Shown piece after piece: positions 19,675 to 30,212 of a stretch of 64,000 nt of DNA (the stretch's first letter is position 1; every line of letters starts with the position of its first letter). The notes beneath the pieces were generated by a model. It ran no database searches and had not been told where the DNA came from. It was given only the letters and a program-made list of their open reading frames with translations. The stretch covers positions 992,001-1,056,000 of the forward strand of contig OAPG01000004.1 of assembly GCA_900208305.1 (NCBI GenBank), read 5' to 3'. This DNA comes from Melanopsichium pennsylvanicum. Lineage: Eukaryota > Basidiomycota > Ustilaginomycetes > Ustilaginales. The position numbers and the translations under genes were made by a program.

Positions 19675-20544
19675 ATGCTGTCGAGTAATCCATCCGCTGT
19701 GGCCATGATGGCCAAGCAGTCATCCATCGCTGTCATTCGTGGCTGCGCTGCTAGCTATGTTCGCACTTATGTGATGCCCTCATCATCCTCTTCTGCGTCC
19801 CAACCCTCGTCATCTCGATCCTCCTCGTCTCGCCGCAGCGCACGCTTCACAGCTCGCCCAGGTGCAGACATGGTTGGGCCTCCTGATCCGATCTCCAATC
19901 TTCGCCCTGTGCGCTACGGCTCTGCGTTCGAAGAATCCTCTTCTTCCTCGCCTTCCTCTGCCGAGTCATCTTCTGCGGCTGCGCTGAGCATGTCTCATCC
20001 TTATTCTTTGCACGAGTTCACAACATCTGGCGATTCCACTTTCGGAGGCTGGTCTGGTTCCGCACACAATCGTCGCAGCTCCGAGTCTCCCTCCCTATAC
20101 TTCGAACGCTTGTTGGCAAAGCTCGAAGAAGCTGAGCTGGCGCACAAACTCCGCATGGCGAGAGCGGACAACTTCAATCAGCGCTTTTGGCAAGACAACA
20201 ATGCACGCTTCATCCAGGCGCTCTCCGAGTTCAGGTCTAGAACCGGCTCTTCCAAGGCAGTCGCAACGCTTCCATCTGCAAGATCGGCCGATGGCAACAA
20301 GGAGAAAGTTGCGTCATCTCAGAAGCACGATGGACAAGAGTCCGAGTTGGATCTGGATTCAGATTCACTGGCCACCTTCTATTCGGCCTGGCTCAAGGCG
20401 AATGCGGCAAGACATCGTGCGTACAACAGACAGCTGTGGAGACAGACTTTCGGAGATTTGGCGCCAGCCGCAAGGTATCAGTGCTTGAGGGCATGGGCCA
20501 AGTGCATTGGTTCCTTCGAGAGGAAGCTTGGCAGAATTAACTGA
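19675..20544 (+). CDS. COA8: COA8 (APOPT1)-family mitochondrial protein
   Basis: Intronless, 289 residues. The start MLSSNPSAVAMMAKQSS leads a basic, Ser-rich segment ([18 protein letters not shown]) typical of mitochondrial targeting. Residues about 63-85 match the hallmark of the COA8 family, DMVGPPDPISNLRPVRY. After a Ser-rich spacer come LAKLEEAELAHKLRMARAD, FNQRFWQDNNARFIQALSEF and the C-terminal TFYSAWLKANAARHRAYNRQ, in the same order as in human COA8 (IGPPDKYSNLRPV; NQQFWANQN; FYKEFL...YNRDWY). Human COA8 supports cytochrome c oxidase assembly in the matrix under oxidative stress. The fungal protein is longer because of the Ser-rich insert and the linker at 185-215. Function is inferred from family only. 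Confidence 0.82.
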   Translation: MLSSNPSAVAMMAKQSSIAVIRGCAASYVRTYVMPSSSSSASQPSSSRSSSSRRSARFTARPGADMVGPPDPISNLRPVRYGSAFEESSSSSPSSAESSSAAALSMSHPYSLHEFTTSGDSTFGGWSGSAHNRRSSESPSLYFERLLAKLEEAELAHKLRMARADNFNQRFWQDNNARFIQALSEFRSRTGSSKAVATLPSARSADGNKEKVASSQKHDGQESELDLDSDSLATFYSAWLKANAARHRAYNRQLWRQTFGDLAPAARYQCLRAWAKCIGSFERKLGRIN

Positions 20545-20932
20545 TTTGGTGCCGTTCAAGTCAAACGGTTGGCACATGAAATACGATGCGCTACAGGTCA
20601 CTAGTCATCATGCGCCGGGCTTTTCCTTTCACCTGCCTTTAGGTTGTCTCTTTGCCCCTCGCATGCTTCCTGCTGCACTGGATTCTATTTTGTTCCCTCG
20701 TAGCTTATCGTAGCTTACTGTAATCGAACATGCAGTATCTCTTCGCACTTTTTTTCGGTCAAATTTTACTTTTCATGGGCTCATGATCACATAAAATACC
20801 ACTCTGGACTGATCGCACGTTGCTGCATGATAAAACGTAAAACTGCTTGCCCGACATGAATGGACGATGTGGATGACACGACCCACAGGGCATTTGTTAC
20901 GATGGATAACATGTGCAAGAGTGGCCAAGAGA
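20545..20932. other. Convergent intergenic region
   Basis: 3' ends of COA8 and the 848-residue unknown gene face each other. One TACTGTA word at 20716; nothing else stands out. Confidence 0.5.
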
Positions 20933-23479
20933 TCAGGACGCTTTTGGGACCGACTTCAACAACCCCTGCGTACCTAGCATCAAGCTTTTCGTAGCGTCCA
21001 GACACGTTTGACATCGTTCCACCACTTCGTCGAGTGAAGGAAGCGCAGGTTTTTCTCCATCCCTTTCGCTGAGATTCTGATCAAGCTGCGACACTCGCAG
21101 CGCATGGTGTTTGCCAGTGGTATCCTTGCTGATGTGGCTTCGCATAGCCGATACACAAGCTTTGAAATCGTTGGCATCATGCTGGAATGCTTTGATGAGT
21201 CGTGTGAGGAACAGCCTCAGGTTGCTTTGATCTGCTGCCGAGTCTTCGTCGTTGGTGTGCGAACCATTTGTGGCAGGGTTGAGCTGCTTCTTGGCTCTGA
21301 GACTGAACAAAGCTCGTGCAACAAGAAATTTCATCCGATTGATGCGGTCCCTCGCTTCCATCTGTGTGGCCCGCACAAATGCGAACGTCGTCAAGCCTCC
21401 CTTCTCCATGTCTTCTGTCCATTCAGCTGCAGCGTCTGCGCTGTTTACCGCCGTCTTGCGTAGGCTCGATTCTCGCCTGGCCGACTTTTGAGTCTGCTTA
21501 TGCACCATGGACATTTTGTGGCTGTCGGACTTGGTTGGAAATGACATGGGAGAGCTGAAATCGGTGGAGGTGTCGAGCTCTAGCCTGTTGTGGGCTAGAA
21601 AGTCGAGAACAGCCTTGGCATCGCGGTCTTCAGCTCTCTGCGAGCACTTTTTCAAGAGCACGATTGCTTTCTCCTCCGATGGTGTAGCGTATGCGAGTGT
21701 GCCATCCATTGCGACCGTTGCTTCGTTGGCAAAGCGGAAATGCACCTTTTCCGGCGACCTTTTCTTGTCTGGCCGCGTCTCAGTAGCGTCTTCCAGATAA
21801 GCCGTAAGCACATTTGCGACGACCAATGCGTGCTTGCTGAGCAGCGGGAGCATGAGACATTGAACTTCGTAAGCTCGCAGTGCCTCGAGGCGGTCTGAGA
21901 CGCCCTCGATGAAGGCAACGGAGCTGACGTGTTTGAGTTGAGCTAGCTCGTAAACAGATGCAAGAAGCTCGGCGGCAACTTCGGCGCGCTCAGCAATACA
22001 GCGCTCGCTTTGCTGCTTGGCAAGTTCCTGTCGGTGCACTAGCTCGGCTTCCGGCACAGATGAGATCAGCCGATCATGGCCACGATTCTCGCATGACTTT
22101 GCGAAGTCGAACAAGCCAGTCGCCGCCTGCGTCGCGGACGACGACGGTGTATATGCGGGCAAAACATCGGGAAAGGAGAATGCAACATCAAGAGCCCTTC
22201 CAATGTCGTCAGTGGTGTCTTTGCTGGGTATCGGGCCCGATGCACTTCGGCCGGTTCGCCTCGCCGTGTGGCTACGAGGAAATTGCCAGAGTAGAGGCGG
22301 CTCGTCATTGCTTGCTGGATCAACCTCTGATCCGGCATCAGATGCGGCTTTTTTCCAGAGTTGGATGAGCACAGACAGCGTGCGCCATGCGCCCTCCGTC
22401 AATTTGAGCGGGCGGATCGGTTTTTCGTCGTCATCTCCCTTGGTTGCTGCAGAGTTCCCCGTACGCGCACGTTTCGCTGCCTTGATCGGGGAAGCGACTT
22501 TGGTGTCACCCTTCGATTTGGCACAACGTTTGCCCTTGCGATCAGGAATGGAGATCCCGATCAGAAAGTCTTCATCGTCTGAACTGTCATCAGTGTCTGT
22601 ATCTAACAGATCGCTGCCGACTCCGCCCCGTTTCTTCCGCTGAATCTCCTTGATTCTATCCTCTACACGTTGATGATGCGAGTTGGAAGCTTGCAGCTGC
22701 TTATGGTACCTTTTGAGTTCCGAATCATTCATCCAAAACTCACTGACTCGCTTTAAGGGAGCACTCTTGGATTCCACATTGCCTGAAAAGCGCCGTTCGC
22801 AGAGAAGATCCCACACATCTTCTGCCTGGTGCAAGCTCTGCCGCACCCAGCGCTCGATGGAGCTGTCTTCGAACGAAGCGGCATGATCGCCGTTCTCCGA
22901 ACTGAACGAGCCGCTTCGGGAACGTCGTGGCGATTCAGACGACTCATCTCGATCCAGCGGATTTCTTTGTGATGGAAGCGATTCCAGTATGTGCCGTGCT
23001 AGCGATGATGACTTGCACTCATCTTCAGTTCTTGCTTTTGGTTCATCTCTCACGGTATCGTGATCTGTGCTGACTCGGGAGTATTGTAGGAGCAACGACG
23101 TCGCCTTGAGGACAGCAGATTGAGAAGGCCTGTCGGCCGCAGCGGAAGCGGCCTTCATGACATTGCGATCACTCTTCCTGGCTTTTGGCTGCGTCATAAG
23201 CCTTGCAGCGATGGCTTGGAATTGAAGGTCCATCGTCCATCTCGAGTTGGAGGCGAGCTGGCTGGGCGCTAGCGAACAGAGGCTGAGAGCGACGAGCTTC
23301 TGGATGAGGCTCCTGGATGGTGTGACGCCTTCCGCCCTCAGCTGCTCCAGAATCTCCACAGCCTGGTCATACTGATCTTCGTCGAGGCGATCGTCGACGA
23401 GTTGAATGAGCGATGCCGGCAGCTGTACGAAGGGTCGTCGCTGCTTGCGTGATGACTCTACCGATTTGACGTCGGTCAT
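20933..23479 (-). CDS. Unknown nuclear-looking protein, 848 aa
   Basis: Intronless frame from the ATG at 23479 (MTDVKSVESSRKQRRPFVQL). The N-terminal 75 residues form a small helical block (LVDDRLDEDQYDQAVEILEQL) reminiscent of TPR/PPR-type helical pairs. Then come basic and acidic low-complexity segments, including RIKEIQRKKRGG, DTDTDDSSDDEDFLIG, and basic patches such as KAAKRARTG that could act as nuclear localisation signals. A second helical region (about 500-620, LLASVYELAQLKHVSSVAFI) and a C-terminal helical region with RVSQLDQNLSE and CQTCLDATKSLM follow. No enzyme motif is visible. A role in transcription or ribosome biogenesis would fit the composition, but I do not recognise the family. 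Confidence 0.85.
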   Translation of the reverse strand: MTDVKSVESSRKQRRPFVQLPASLIQLVDDRLDEDQYDQAVEILEQLRAEGVTPSRSLIQKLVALSLCSLAPSQLASNSRWTMDLQFQAIAARLMTQPKARKSDRNVMKAASAAADRPSQSAVLKATSLLLQYSRVSTDHDTVRDEPKARTEDECKSSSLARHILESLPSQRNPLDRDESSESPRRSRSGSFSSENGDHAASFEDSSIERWVRQSLHQAEDVWDLLCERRFSGNVESKSAPLKRVSEFWMNDSELKRYHKQLQASNSHHQRVEDRIKEIQRKKRGGVGSDLLDTDTDDSSDDEDFLIGISIPDRKGKRCAKSKGDTKVASPIKAAKRARTGNSAATKGDDDEKPIRPLKLTEGAWRTLSVLIQLWKKAASDAGSEVDPASNDEPPLLWQFPRSHTARRTGRSASGPIPSKDTTDDIGRALDVAFSFPDVLPAYTPSSSATQAATGLFDFAKSCENRGHDRLISSVPEAELVHRQELAKQQSERCIAERAEVAAELLASVYELAQLKHVSSVAFIEGVSDRLEALRAYEVQCLMLPLLSKHALVVANVLTAYLEDATETRPDKKRSPEKVHFRFANEATVAMDGTLAYATPSEEKAIVLLKKCSQRAEDRDAKAVLDFLAHNRLELDTSTDFSSPMSFPTKSDSHKMSMVHKQTQKSARRESSLRKTAVNSADAAAEWTEDMEKGGLTTFAFVRATQMEARDRINRMKFLVARALFSLRAKKQLNPATNGSHTNDEDSAADQSNLRLFLTRLIKAFQHDANDFKACVSAMRSHISKDTTGKHHALRVSQLDQNLSERDGEKPALPSLDEVVERCQTCLDATKSLMLGTQGLLKSVPKAS

Positions 23480-24115
23480 GGTTGCGAAAGGATGTTATGA
23501 TTCAGCATGTGACGACTGCGGGCGACCGAGGCGACCGTGATGGTGATCAGAACAGCCGAAGTGAGGAGGAAGAAACGCGAAGCAAAAGGTCGGAACAGCG
23601 CAAGGATTGAGAACTTGTACCTTTACTGTACCTGCAAGAAGTACACAGAAAGTGCTCGGCATCCGACTTGGAATGTTATAAGTTTAGAGTAGCGGTACGA
23701 CTGAGGCGGGCCAGAAGCCTAAAAAAAGGGGTCCCGTCGAGAAGAGGGTGGAGGCAATCCGCTTCCAACGCGTGAGGAGCTCAGATTCGTGTTTTTTTGT
23801 TGGTTTGTGTCAAAGTGTGTCACTTCTCTGGCTGCTCTTGGGCGCACTTTTGCAGTAGTCCGGCGGCGCTCTTGCACATCACGAAAGTGTTGTTTTGTAC
23901 GTTTCGGCGGTGCCGATGCACCATCTTCGTGACCTTCATCTTCGCGTCACCTCTCCAAATTCGCTGACCACGCCGATTGCTTTCTCAGGCTCCTCGCACT
24001 TCTCACGTCAAGCTCAACTTTTTACGCATCAGTGCCATCGCGAATCGGATCTCCCGCAAGGCTGGACTAGATCGCATCACCTCGTAATCACCCTTCAGCT
24101 ATAATCACGGACGCC
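23480..24115. promoter_or_regulatory. Divergent intergenic region, 848-aa gene / NSL1
   Basis: Holds both promoters. TACTGTA occurs at 23624. Short frames such as 23895-24104 lack any support. Confidence 0.5.
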
Positions 24116-25072
24116 ATGTCAGGCCACTTTCCGCGCTTAAATTTGGACAAGCCAGCAGACCTGGATCATGTGCTTCAGGCCATCCACTCAAACGCTCACA
24201 AAATAGCACAGATGGAGTTCGGGAGCGAACTGGAGCGCGACAAGGCGTTGAAGGCTACGGTCGACAAGGTGATCAGAAGGGTAAGTTCAGCCTCCGACTT
24301 CTTGGACGCGTTGCGACTCACATATGCTAATCCCCTCTGACCATCTTCGGTCGTTCATTTGGCACAGTTGACGGGCGCAACGAAAGCCAAGATCGAACGT
24401 AACTTGCTCTACAACGGCATGTCTCCGTCTGAATTTGCCAGGCACAGCAAAGGTAAGTCCACGCACTCTGTCGCCGGCGGGAGTTCGCTCCACGTTGCCG
24501 TCACGCAACTACTGCATCGCCAGTAATTGCCTCGAATATGAAGCTGACCAAACTTCTTCATTTGCACTTGTTTGCATGCATACAGGATTTGAGCCATTCG
24601 ATGAGGACTTGTCGCGACGGCTTCAGCTGCTGAACGACCATGCAAATACATTGACGACCGAGGTGATTGGATTCCGCAAGACGCTTCCAACGCGTAGAGC
24701 AGAGGCAATGGAACGAAGAGCTGCTGTCATCCGCGCTCTGGAAGCCAAGAAAGAGGAGCAGCGTCGAAGCGCTGAGAAGGAGCATGCTCTTAGGCTCCGA
24801 GAACAGAGCAAGCCGATCGCCGTTGATCTGAAGAGGAAAGCCGAAGTTGCAGACACGCTCAAAGAATCGGTTGTCGACATCACCAGTCTTCAAGTGGTAA
24901 GTACGATGTTCGGAATCCATGCTTTCGCAACAAAGAGACGTGCGTTCATGATACTGACTTGGGTGGCTCTTTAAATCGGCAATCTCTTCACTGACAGTCC
25001 ATCCTTGAGCAAGCAACAGCAGCCAGCGAGCAGGCCAAGCTAGTCAAGCGTCTCCGCTCCATGCCCTTGTGA
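24116..25072 (+). CDS. NSL1: Kinetochore MIS12-complex subunit NSL1/Mis14
   Basis: Four exons: 24116-24280, 24368-24452, 24586-24896 and 24998-25072, giving 211 residues; introns of 87, 133 and 101 bases, each starting GTAAGT and ending CAG. The protein runs MSGHFPRLNLDKP, a helix with a basic VDKVIRR end, RNLLYNGMSPSEF, then FEPFDEDLSRRLQLLNDHAN and TEVIGFRKTLP followed by a long charged coiled coil. The FEPFD-plus-R/K-x-x-x-P arrangement (EPFDxxL...lxxevxxxRkxxP) is the signature I associate with Nsl1/Mis14, a rod-shaped subunit of the Mis12/MIND complex that joins CENP-C to NDC80. Length (about 210) fits. Sequence divergence is high in this family, so confidence is moderate. A 236-base stretch (25073-25308) separates it from the 5S gene. 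Confidence 0.68.
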
Positions 25073-25308
25073 CTCACTATAATGGCTAGTATCATCGTCC
25101 ACTTACTTGATATCCCGATATTATCCTCTGTCTTTAGCGACTACTGTCGCCTATACCCATACAACACTTCTGCTTGTTTTGCTCAATTTCCATCCATGCT
25201 ACAGCTCGTGCGATGGTTCTAACGACCTGATGGAAGGGTCTTCTGAATTTGGCTCTTGTTGAGTAGCTGTTGACACAGTATATATACATATATATTAGCT
25301 ATGTTTGT

Positions 25309-25426
25309 ATCTGCGGCCATAGAACCCTGAAAGCACCGCATCCCGTCCGATCTGCGAAGTTAAGCAGGGTATCGCCTAGTCAGTACTGCGGTGGGGGACC
25401 ACGCGGGAATCCTAGGTGCTGCAGTT
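25309..25426 (+). rRNA. 5S ribosomal RNA
   Basis: About 118 bases matching eukaryotic 5S rRNA. It begins ATCTGCGGCCATAG, contains the loop B/C stretch CATCCCGTCCGATCTGCGAA and the internal box A/C type promoter element GAAGTTAAGCAGGG, and then GTACTGCGGTGGGGGACCAC and GGAATCCTAGGTGCTGCAG. Helix I pairs CTGCGGC (25311-25317) with GCTGCAG (25418-25424). Transcribed by RNA polymerase III through TFIIIA. It stands alone between protein genes, as expected for fungi in which 5S genes are dispersed rather than inside the rDNA repeat. Exact ends may differ by one or two bases. Confidence 0.97.
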
Positions 25427-25431
25427 TTTTT
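25425..25431 (+). terminator. RNA polymerase III T-tract terminator of the 5S gene
   Basis: Seven consecutive T directly follow the closing helix of the 5S rRNA, the standard Pol III stop. Confidence 0.85.
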
Positions 25432-27951
25432 CTCTCCCTTCATTGAAGGCTCGTCTTTTAGCGATATTTCTTCCAAAAAATTTCCCTTTTTTTCCCTTCA
25501 GGCTCGCACCTAAACGAGTTTCATTGTGAAAAGGTTGAAAGCTAACCAATCGAGATCGGGCTAATCTGCCTTTGGCTCGGAAGCAAGGTGTCTTGCCCAT
25601 TCATGTTTGAGCAAACTGAAAATTGCGAACATGGATCAAGATAGATTCCACGGTGGTTGTACCTGTCGCCAAAATCCTCTGCTTTGATATTTTCACAACC
25701 GTACGGGCATATCAGCATCAGGCTCTATTTGAGGCGGTAGGCGTGGATCGATGGGAGGGAGAACGAAAGTATGAGATCGGGCCAGACCGATTATGGAAAT
25801 TCAATACAGACGAACAGGAATACAGAAAAGCGTCATGGTTGAAAAATGCCAAGAAGTCTTGGCGCAGCTAGCTCAAGTCGCGTGGGCTGCTCGACACGAG
25901 CGGGGATTGAAATTTTGACGTGCCAAGAGGCAAACGTGGGCATACCCATGCTCAACACCGCCTCCCTCAATCCAAATTCTGGCTTTGTTGTTCACTTGAC
26001 GGCCTCGCGAATCTTCTCGAGCTTGCTTCGAGAGGTATGGCCTGTGGCTGGGAAGGTTTCCATAGCGAAATTCCGCTTGAGATTGGTACTATATCGAGCC
26101 CAAGACCAGTTTGGCAAACAGCGAGCCGGGAAGCGCTGTTGTTCAGAAGTGCTGCAATGTTAGAATTGCGATCCATCGACTCAATCTTACAAGTCAAATG
26201 GAGCATCCTATGACTTGCTGTCTTTTCATCGAGCAAGTTTTCTCACTTGCTAGAAGCTGCCTTTGTCACCTGTAGCGTAACCGCGTACGCAATGGATAGG
26301 ACCGACGAATGCAGAGTAACGCCCAAGTTCTGAAAGGATCACAAAACCCTGGGAAGTGTGGACCTTGGGAAGACCACGTTCGTCGAGACTCTTAGTGCCA
26401 AGACTCGTCTACCGATAATTACTCGTCGCTAGTCTGACTTCCGTCTCTGATCTTCATACATGCATACACACCCCAAATTAGCGTATGAGGCCAGCTATGC
26501 TTCGCAGTGTTCCGATGGTACAGTATCGAAGGTCCTGCTCGTACCTCCAGCCCCGTTCGGAATGATTGCCTAGATACACAGGATCGTCATCGAGTTTTAG
26601 AACCAAGGTTGAAGATCCGATGTTCGTTAAGAGATATTGGTCGCTCTTCCTATCCACAAGGCATTCACAGAAAACACTTCAGGGATTGTCTGATCGCTTG
26701 AGAAAAGCGGAAACCGTGAAAGGGTCATTTGAAAAGACCATCGATCACCCAAGTCGTACTAAATTGTATATGCTTAGTTGGGAGTGGAAGCAGGGCCCTT
26801 GGCGTCTCGACGTTGCCATGCGGTACTAGTTTGCGGATCTGGGCCTGGACCGGTGTCCGAAAATAGCGCTTCTCTTCACACAGTTTGAAATGTGTTCATT
26901 CTTGACTCATGCTTTCGTCTGCCATCGAGCCGACCCAGATATGGGCTTACAGCGAGTACCTTGCATTTCCCCGTCTCCTTTCCACCAACCAGAGATGTCC
27001 ATCTCACCACTAGTATGCCCACGTTCTTGTCAAGTTCGATCATGGACAAACAAGTTCTCGAAATTGGTCAGAGCCTTGAAAGGATGGGTTTCCCGTATGC
27101 TCGCTTTGGTGATTATGCGAAATGTCGGTTTCACGCAACGCCGGCCAGCCGCCGAATCCGAACTTACCGGACTACACGTTGTGTGCCTCCTACACTCTGC
27201 CTCGCAGGCCCAATCGACGTATCAAGCCCTCTTGGATTCTGAGAATAGACGACAAGAGCTAATGCAATTTGCAATTCACCTTCTCGAGAGCAACCCTTCC
27301 CAAGCCTGCGCAGATCAGAAGAAGATGCCCACTGTCTGGGCAAGTCCACAGCGTCTCTGCGTGCTCAATGTTTTATAGTCTCCATTTTCGCCTCCTAAGC
27401 TTCCATACAGCCCTCAAGCAGTCTCCCTCCGATGCGTATGTTTATAGAAGTTTGCCGCTACGCGTGGTTCCGCCCATCATACGCCGCGAGTCCTCATTGA
27501 ACCTCCATGTAAGACGAAGGAACGTGGTCTTTCACCCCGTCGAAGTCTGATTTGGTCGGCTTTGCAGTCCCTATCCTCCCCTAGAATGTCCCTTGTACAG
27601 TTGTCTCGGGCCAAGGGGACTTTCTCTAGCAGGCCGAGATAGCGTGTTCCTTACTTCGAGATGGCTCGTGAATGGCACAGAGTGTACATGCTATACAGCA
27701 GCAGGATGAACTGCTTCGCGCTCAGCGGGCAGGTGGTGAAGACCAATCTACTGAGAATCTATAAGAACAAGATCCGTCTGTGGATTCCTGCTCGTTCAGA
27801 ATAGACATCACTCTCAACACACTCTTCACAACACTCTACCCTCGGGACTCTTCCCTTTCTCCTAGCAATAGAAGCACGCGCTTGAGCTTCTTACAACCCC
27901 ATCACGTCCCGTTACTTTTTCGTCGCGTCGACTAAAAGCATATCGGTCATC
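25432..27951. other. 2.5-kb region without a supported gene, MFS promoter at right
   Basis: No frame shows coding character with a family match. The longest, 26890-27378 (+, 162 codons), overlaps a second open frame at 26892-27242 in a different phase; neither has recognisable motifs, and together they could be a decayed gene. The right end carries the MFS promoter: a TATAAG element at 27760-27765, about 190 bases before the start codon, followed by CT-rich CACTCTCAACACACTC sequence typical of well-expressed fungal genes. Confidence 0.5.
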
Positions 27952-29750
27952 ATGGGTCTTACGCTCTGGAGCGCCTTCACGGCCGAACAGCGGAAGAACA
28001 TCGCTATCTATGTTATCGGAATTATGTGCTACAAGGTAAGTCATCTATACAGTTCGTGAACAAGACCAGCGCTATGTGTTTGTTCGTCATCGAATGAACA
28101 TCTCCGCTTGGTAGAAGGTATAGTGTAGCGATGGCGACGATCACAGGACGCCATCAACTTGGGCATCTTACTTACAATGCATTGCTGTCTTTGCTCTGAA
28201 CACAGTTTGCGCTTGAGTACTACAACGGTTCCTTCATCACCCAGGCCAACGAGCGCTTCGGTGCCCGTCGATTCGAAAAGATCGCCGTTCTCACTGGTAC
28301 CAACTATGCCGCTCAGTGTGTTGGATCGATCATTGTTGCCCCTCTCATCAAGCGTTTCCCTACCCGTTCCGTCCTCGCCGTTGCTGTCCTTACTTTCGGT
28401 ATCATCTCTTGCATCCCTCTCATTGCCGACGCTGCCACTGGAGGTGTCATGAAGTTCAAGACCGCCAACAACAAGACCAAGTACGGTACCTGGTCCCCCA
28501 ACGGACTCTTCCCCATCTACGTCGTCTCTGGTATTTCTTACGGTACAGTTGAACTCATCCGTCGTGTCATTCCTCGTGACATTGTGGGTGGTGATGTGGC
28601 CCGACTCCGAAAGATGGACGCTTTCGTACACGTCATGTACGAGATCGCCGGTACCACTGGTGCTTTCACCTCGACTTCGCTCATCGGTCACTTTGGCTAC
28701 AACTACTCTGCCTTCCTCTCCCCCGTCCTCTTCACCCTGGCTGCCGCTACTTGGATCTGGATCTCGTCCCTCGGCGAGTCCCAGCAATCTGAGGGGGAGT
28801 CACAACTCGCCCGCGTCGAGGTCGAGCAGCGCGGTCTCCTCATGTCCATGGTCGACGGCATCCGCGCTTTCGTCAAGGCTTTCTGGTACGGCGGTTACCT
28901 CATTTTCACCGACCGCAGGTTCATCTGGCTCGTTCCCGGTTACGCCTTCGCCCTCTACGGTCACAGGTACCTTGAGAACGGCCTTGCTCCCATTTACGCC
29001 AGGTCGATCATCGGTGTCTCTTCCTACTCACAGATCATCGTCGGTGGATCCAACTTTGGTGAACTTCTCGGTGCTCTTTGCGTCATGCTCTTCACTCAGG
29101 CTATCCCTACTCCTATGCCCTGGTTGCGTCTCGATGCTCTTTTCCTCAACATTGTCTGGGTGATGCCCTTCTTCCCTTACACACGTGGTGATGTCTCTTC
29201 CGCCTGGAAGCTCGCCGGCGTCTTCATCCCCATCTCGTTCGGTTGGGCTGCAGGAGACGTATCCCTCGCCGCTTACATCCAGTCCACCCTCGCCCGTATG
29301 GAGGCCAAGGATAAAGACGTCTCTGCTCTCGGTGCTGTGATGGCCTTCCTCTACGTCACCTACATTGTCATGTACTCGCTCGTCTCCACCTTCCTCGGTC
29401 GTTGGGTCGATGCCCAGCTCAGGGGCAAGACCGGCATTGCTGCTATCAACCAGGCTCGTGACTGCCTCAAGTACGTCGGCGGTGTTCACTTTACCATTCT
29501 ATCCGTCATCATCATCGCCGCTACTTTCATTCCCAAGGGAGCATTGTCTTTCAACCCCAAGGCCATCGACACCAGCCTCCTCAAGAACGACGAGGAGTCC
29601 GATACACAGAGCCAGGACGATATCAAGGAGTTCAAGTACCAAGAGCGCGACTCATTCGCCCCTGTCGACATCACCGTCGACGCCGTTGGTGCTCTGGCTC
29701 AGAACACTGCCGCTCGCGTGCCCACCAGGCAACAAAACACTTTGCCATAA
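27952..29750 (+). CDS. Major facilitator superfamily transporter, 542 aa
   Basis: Two exons, 27952-28035 and 28206-29750, with a 170-base intron (GTAAGT...CAG) cutting within the first membrane helix. The protein MGLTLWSAFTAEQRKNIAIY continues into a membrane segment (YVIGIMCYKFALEYYNGSFI) and then a series of about 11 further hydrophobic helices, including SVLAVAVLTFGIISCIPLIA and FLSPVLFTLAAATWIWIS; an acidic-polar cytoplasmic tail follows. The overall layout is MFS, but no sugar-transporter or drug-transporter signature is clear and the substrate is unknown. The codons are strikingly C-ending (CTC, GTC, ATC, TTC, AAG), far more than in neighbouring genes, which suggests high expression. 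A membrane protein with PIYARS and short loops supports twelve passes, but the count is by eye. Confidence 0.88.
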
Positions 29751-30212
29751 AAGATCAAGTCGACACTTTTTTGTCGGCTTGGTCAAACTTCTCTGCCTTG
29801 CATGCTTCTATCTGTCCGTATGATTCTGTACCCTTTGTTCGCTTCGTCTCGTATTATATCCTTTCTACTTTGTATCTAGGTCTTTCACCGTAACTCGTCT
29901 TGTCAACTCGCGATGATCAAAATTCATCTCACCTTGACTGATGTGTGAGGTGTGTACAGCTGTCAAATATCGCTGAAAGCCAAGATTACAGCTTTCGGCG
30001 CGGCCCGACGAGTAACTGCTTTTGAGTGGGAAGACGCGCCTCACGTAAGCAGCTCAAACATGTTGGCTTTCTTTTTTTTGGTCTTGCCACCTCCACACGC
30101 CTTCTCCCAAGATGATGTGTATTGAGTATGGAACATTTAAGACGTCGACACCTTTGTTCTGTCACGTCAACTCTAAAACTGAACACCTACATCGTCACGA
30201 AGCAGTATCATC
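29751..30212. other. Intergenic, MFS 3' region and SDH8 promoter
   Basis: Two tandem genes are separated by 460 bases. A T-rich run lies near 30070. Nothing further recognised. Confidence 0.5.

Noticed and set aside
26890..27378. 162-codon frame as a real gene
   Set aside because: No motif, no family match, and an equally long frame in another phase overlaps it; kept only as a possible relic in the findings.
28041..28787. 248-codon Gly/Glu/Ser-rich frame on the - strand
   Set aside because: Antisense to the heavily codon-biased MFS gene and crossing its intron; no independent support.
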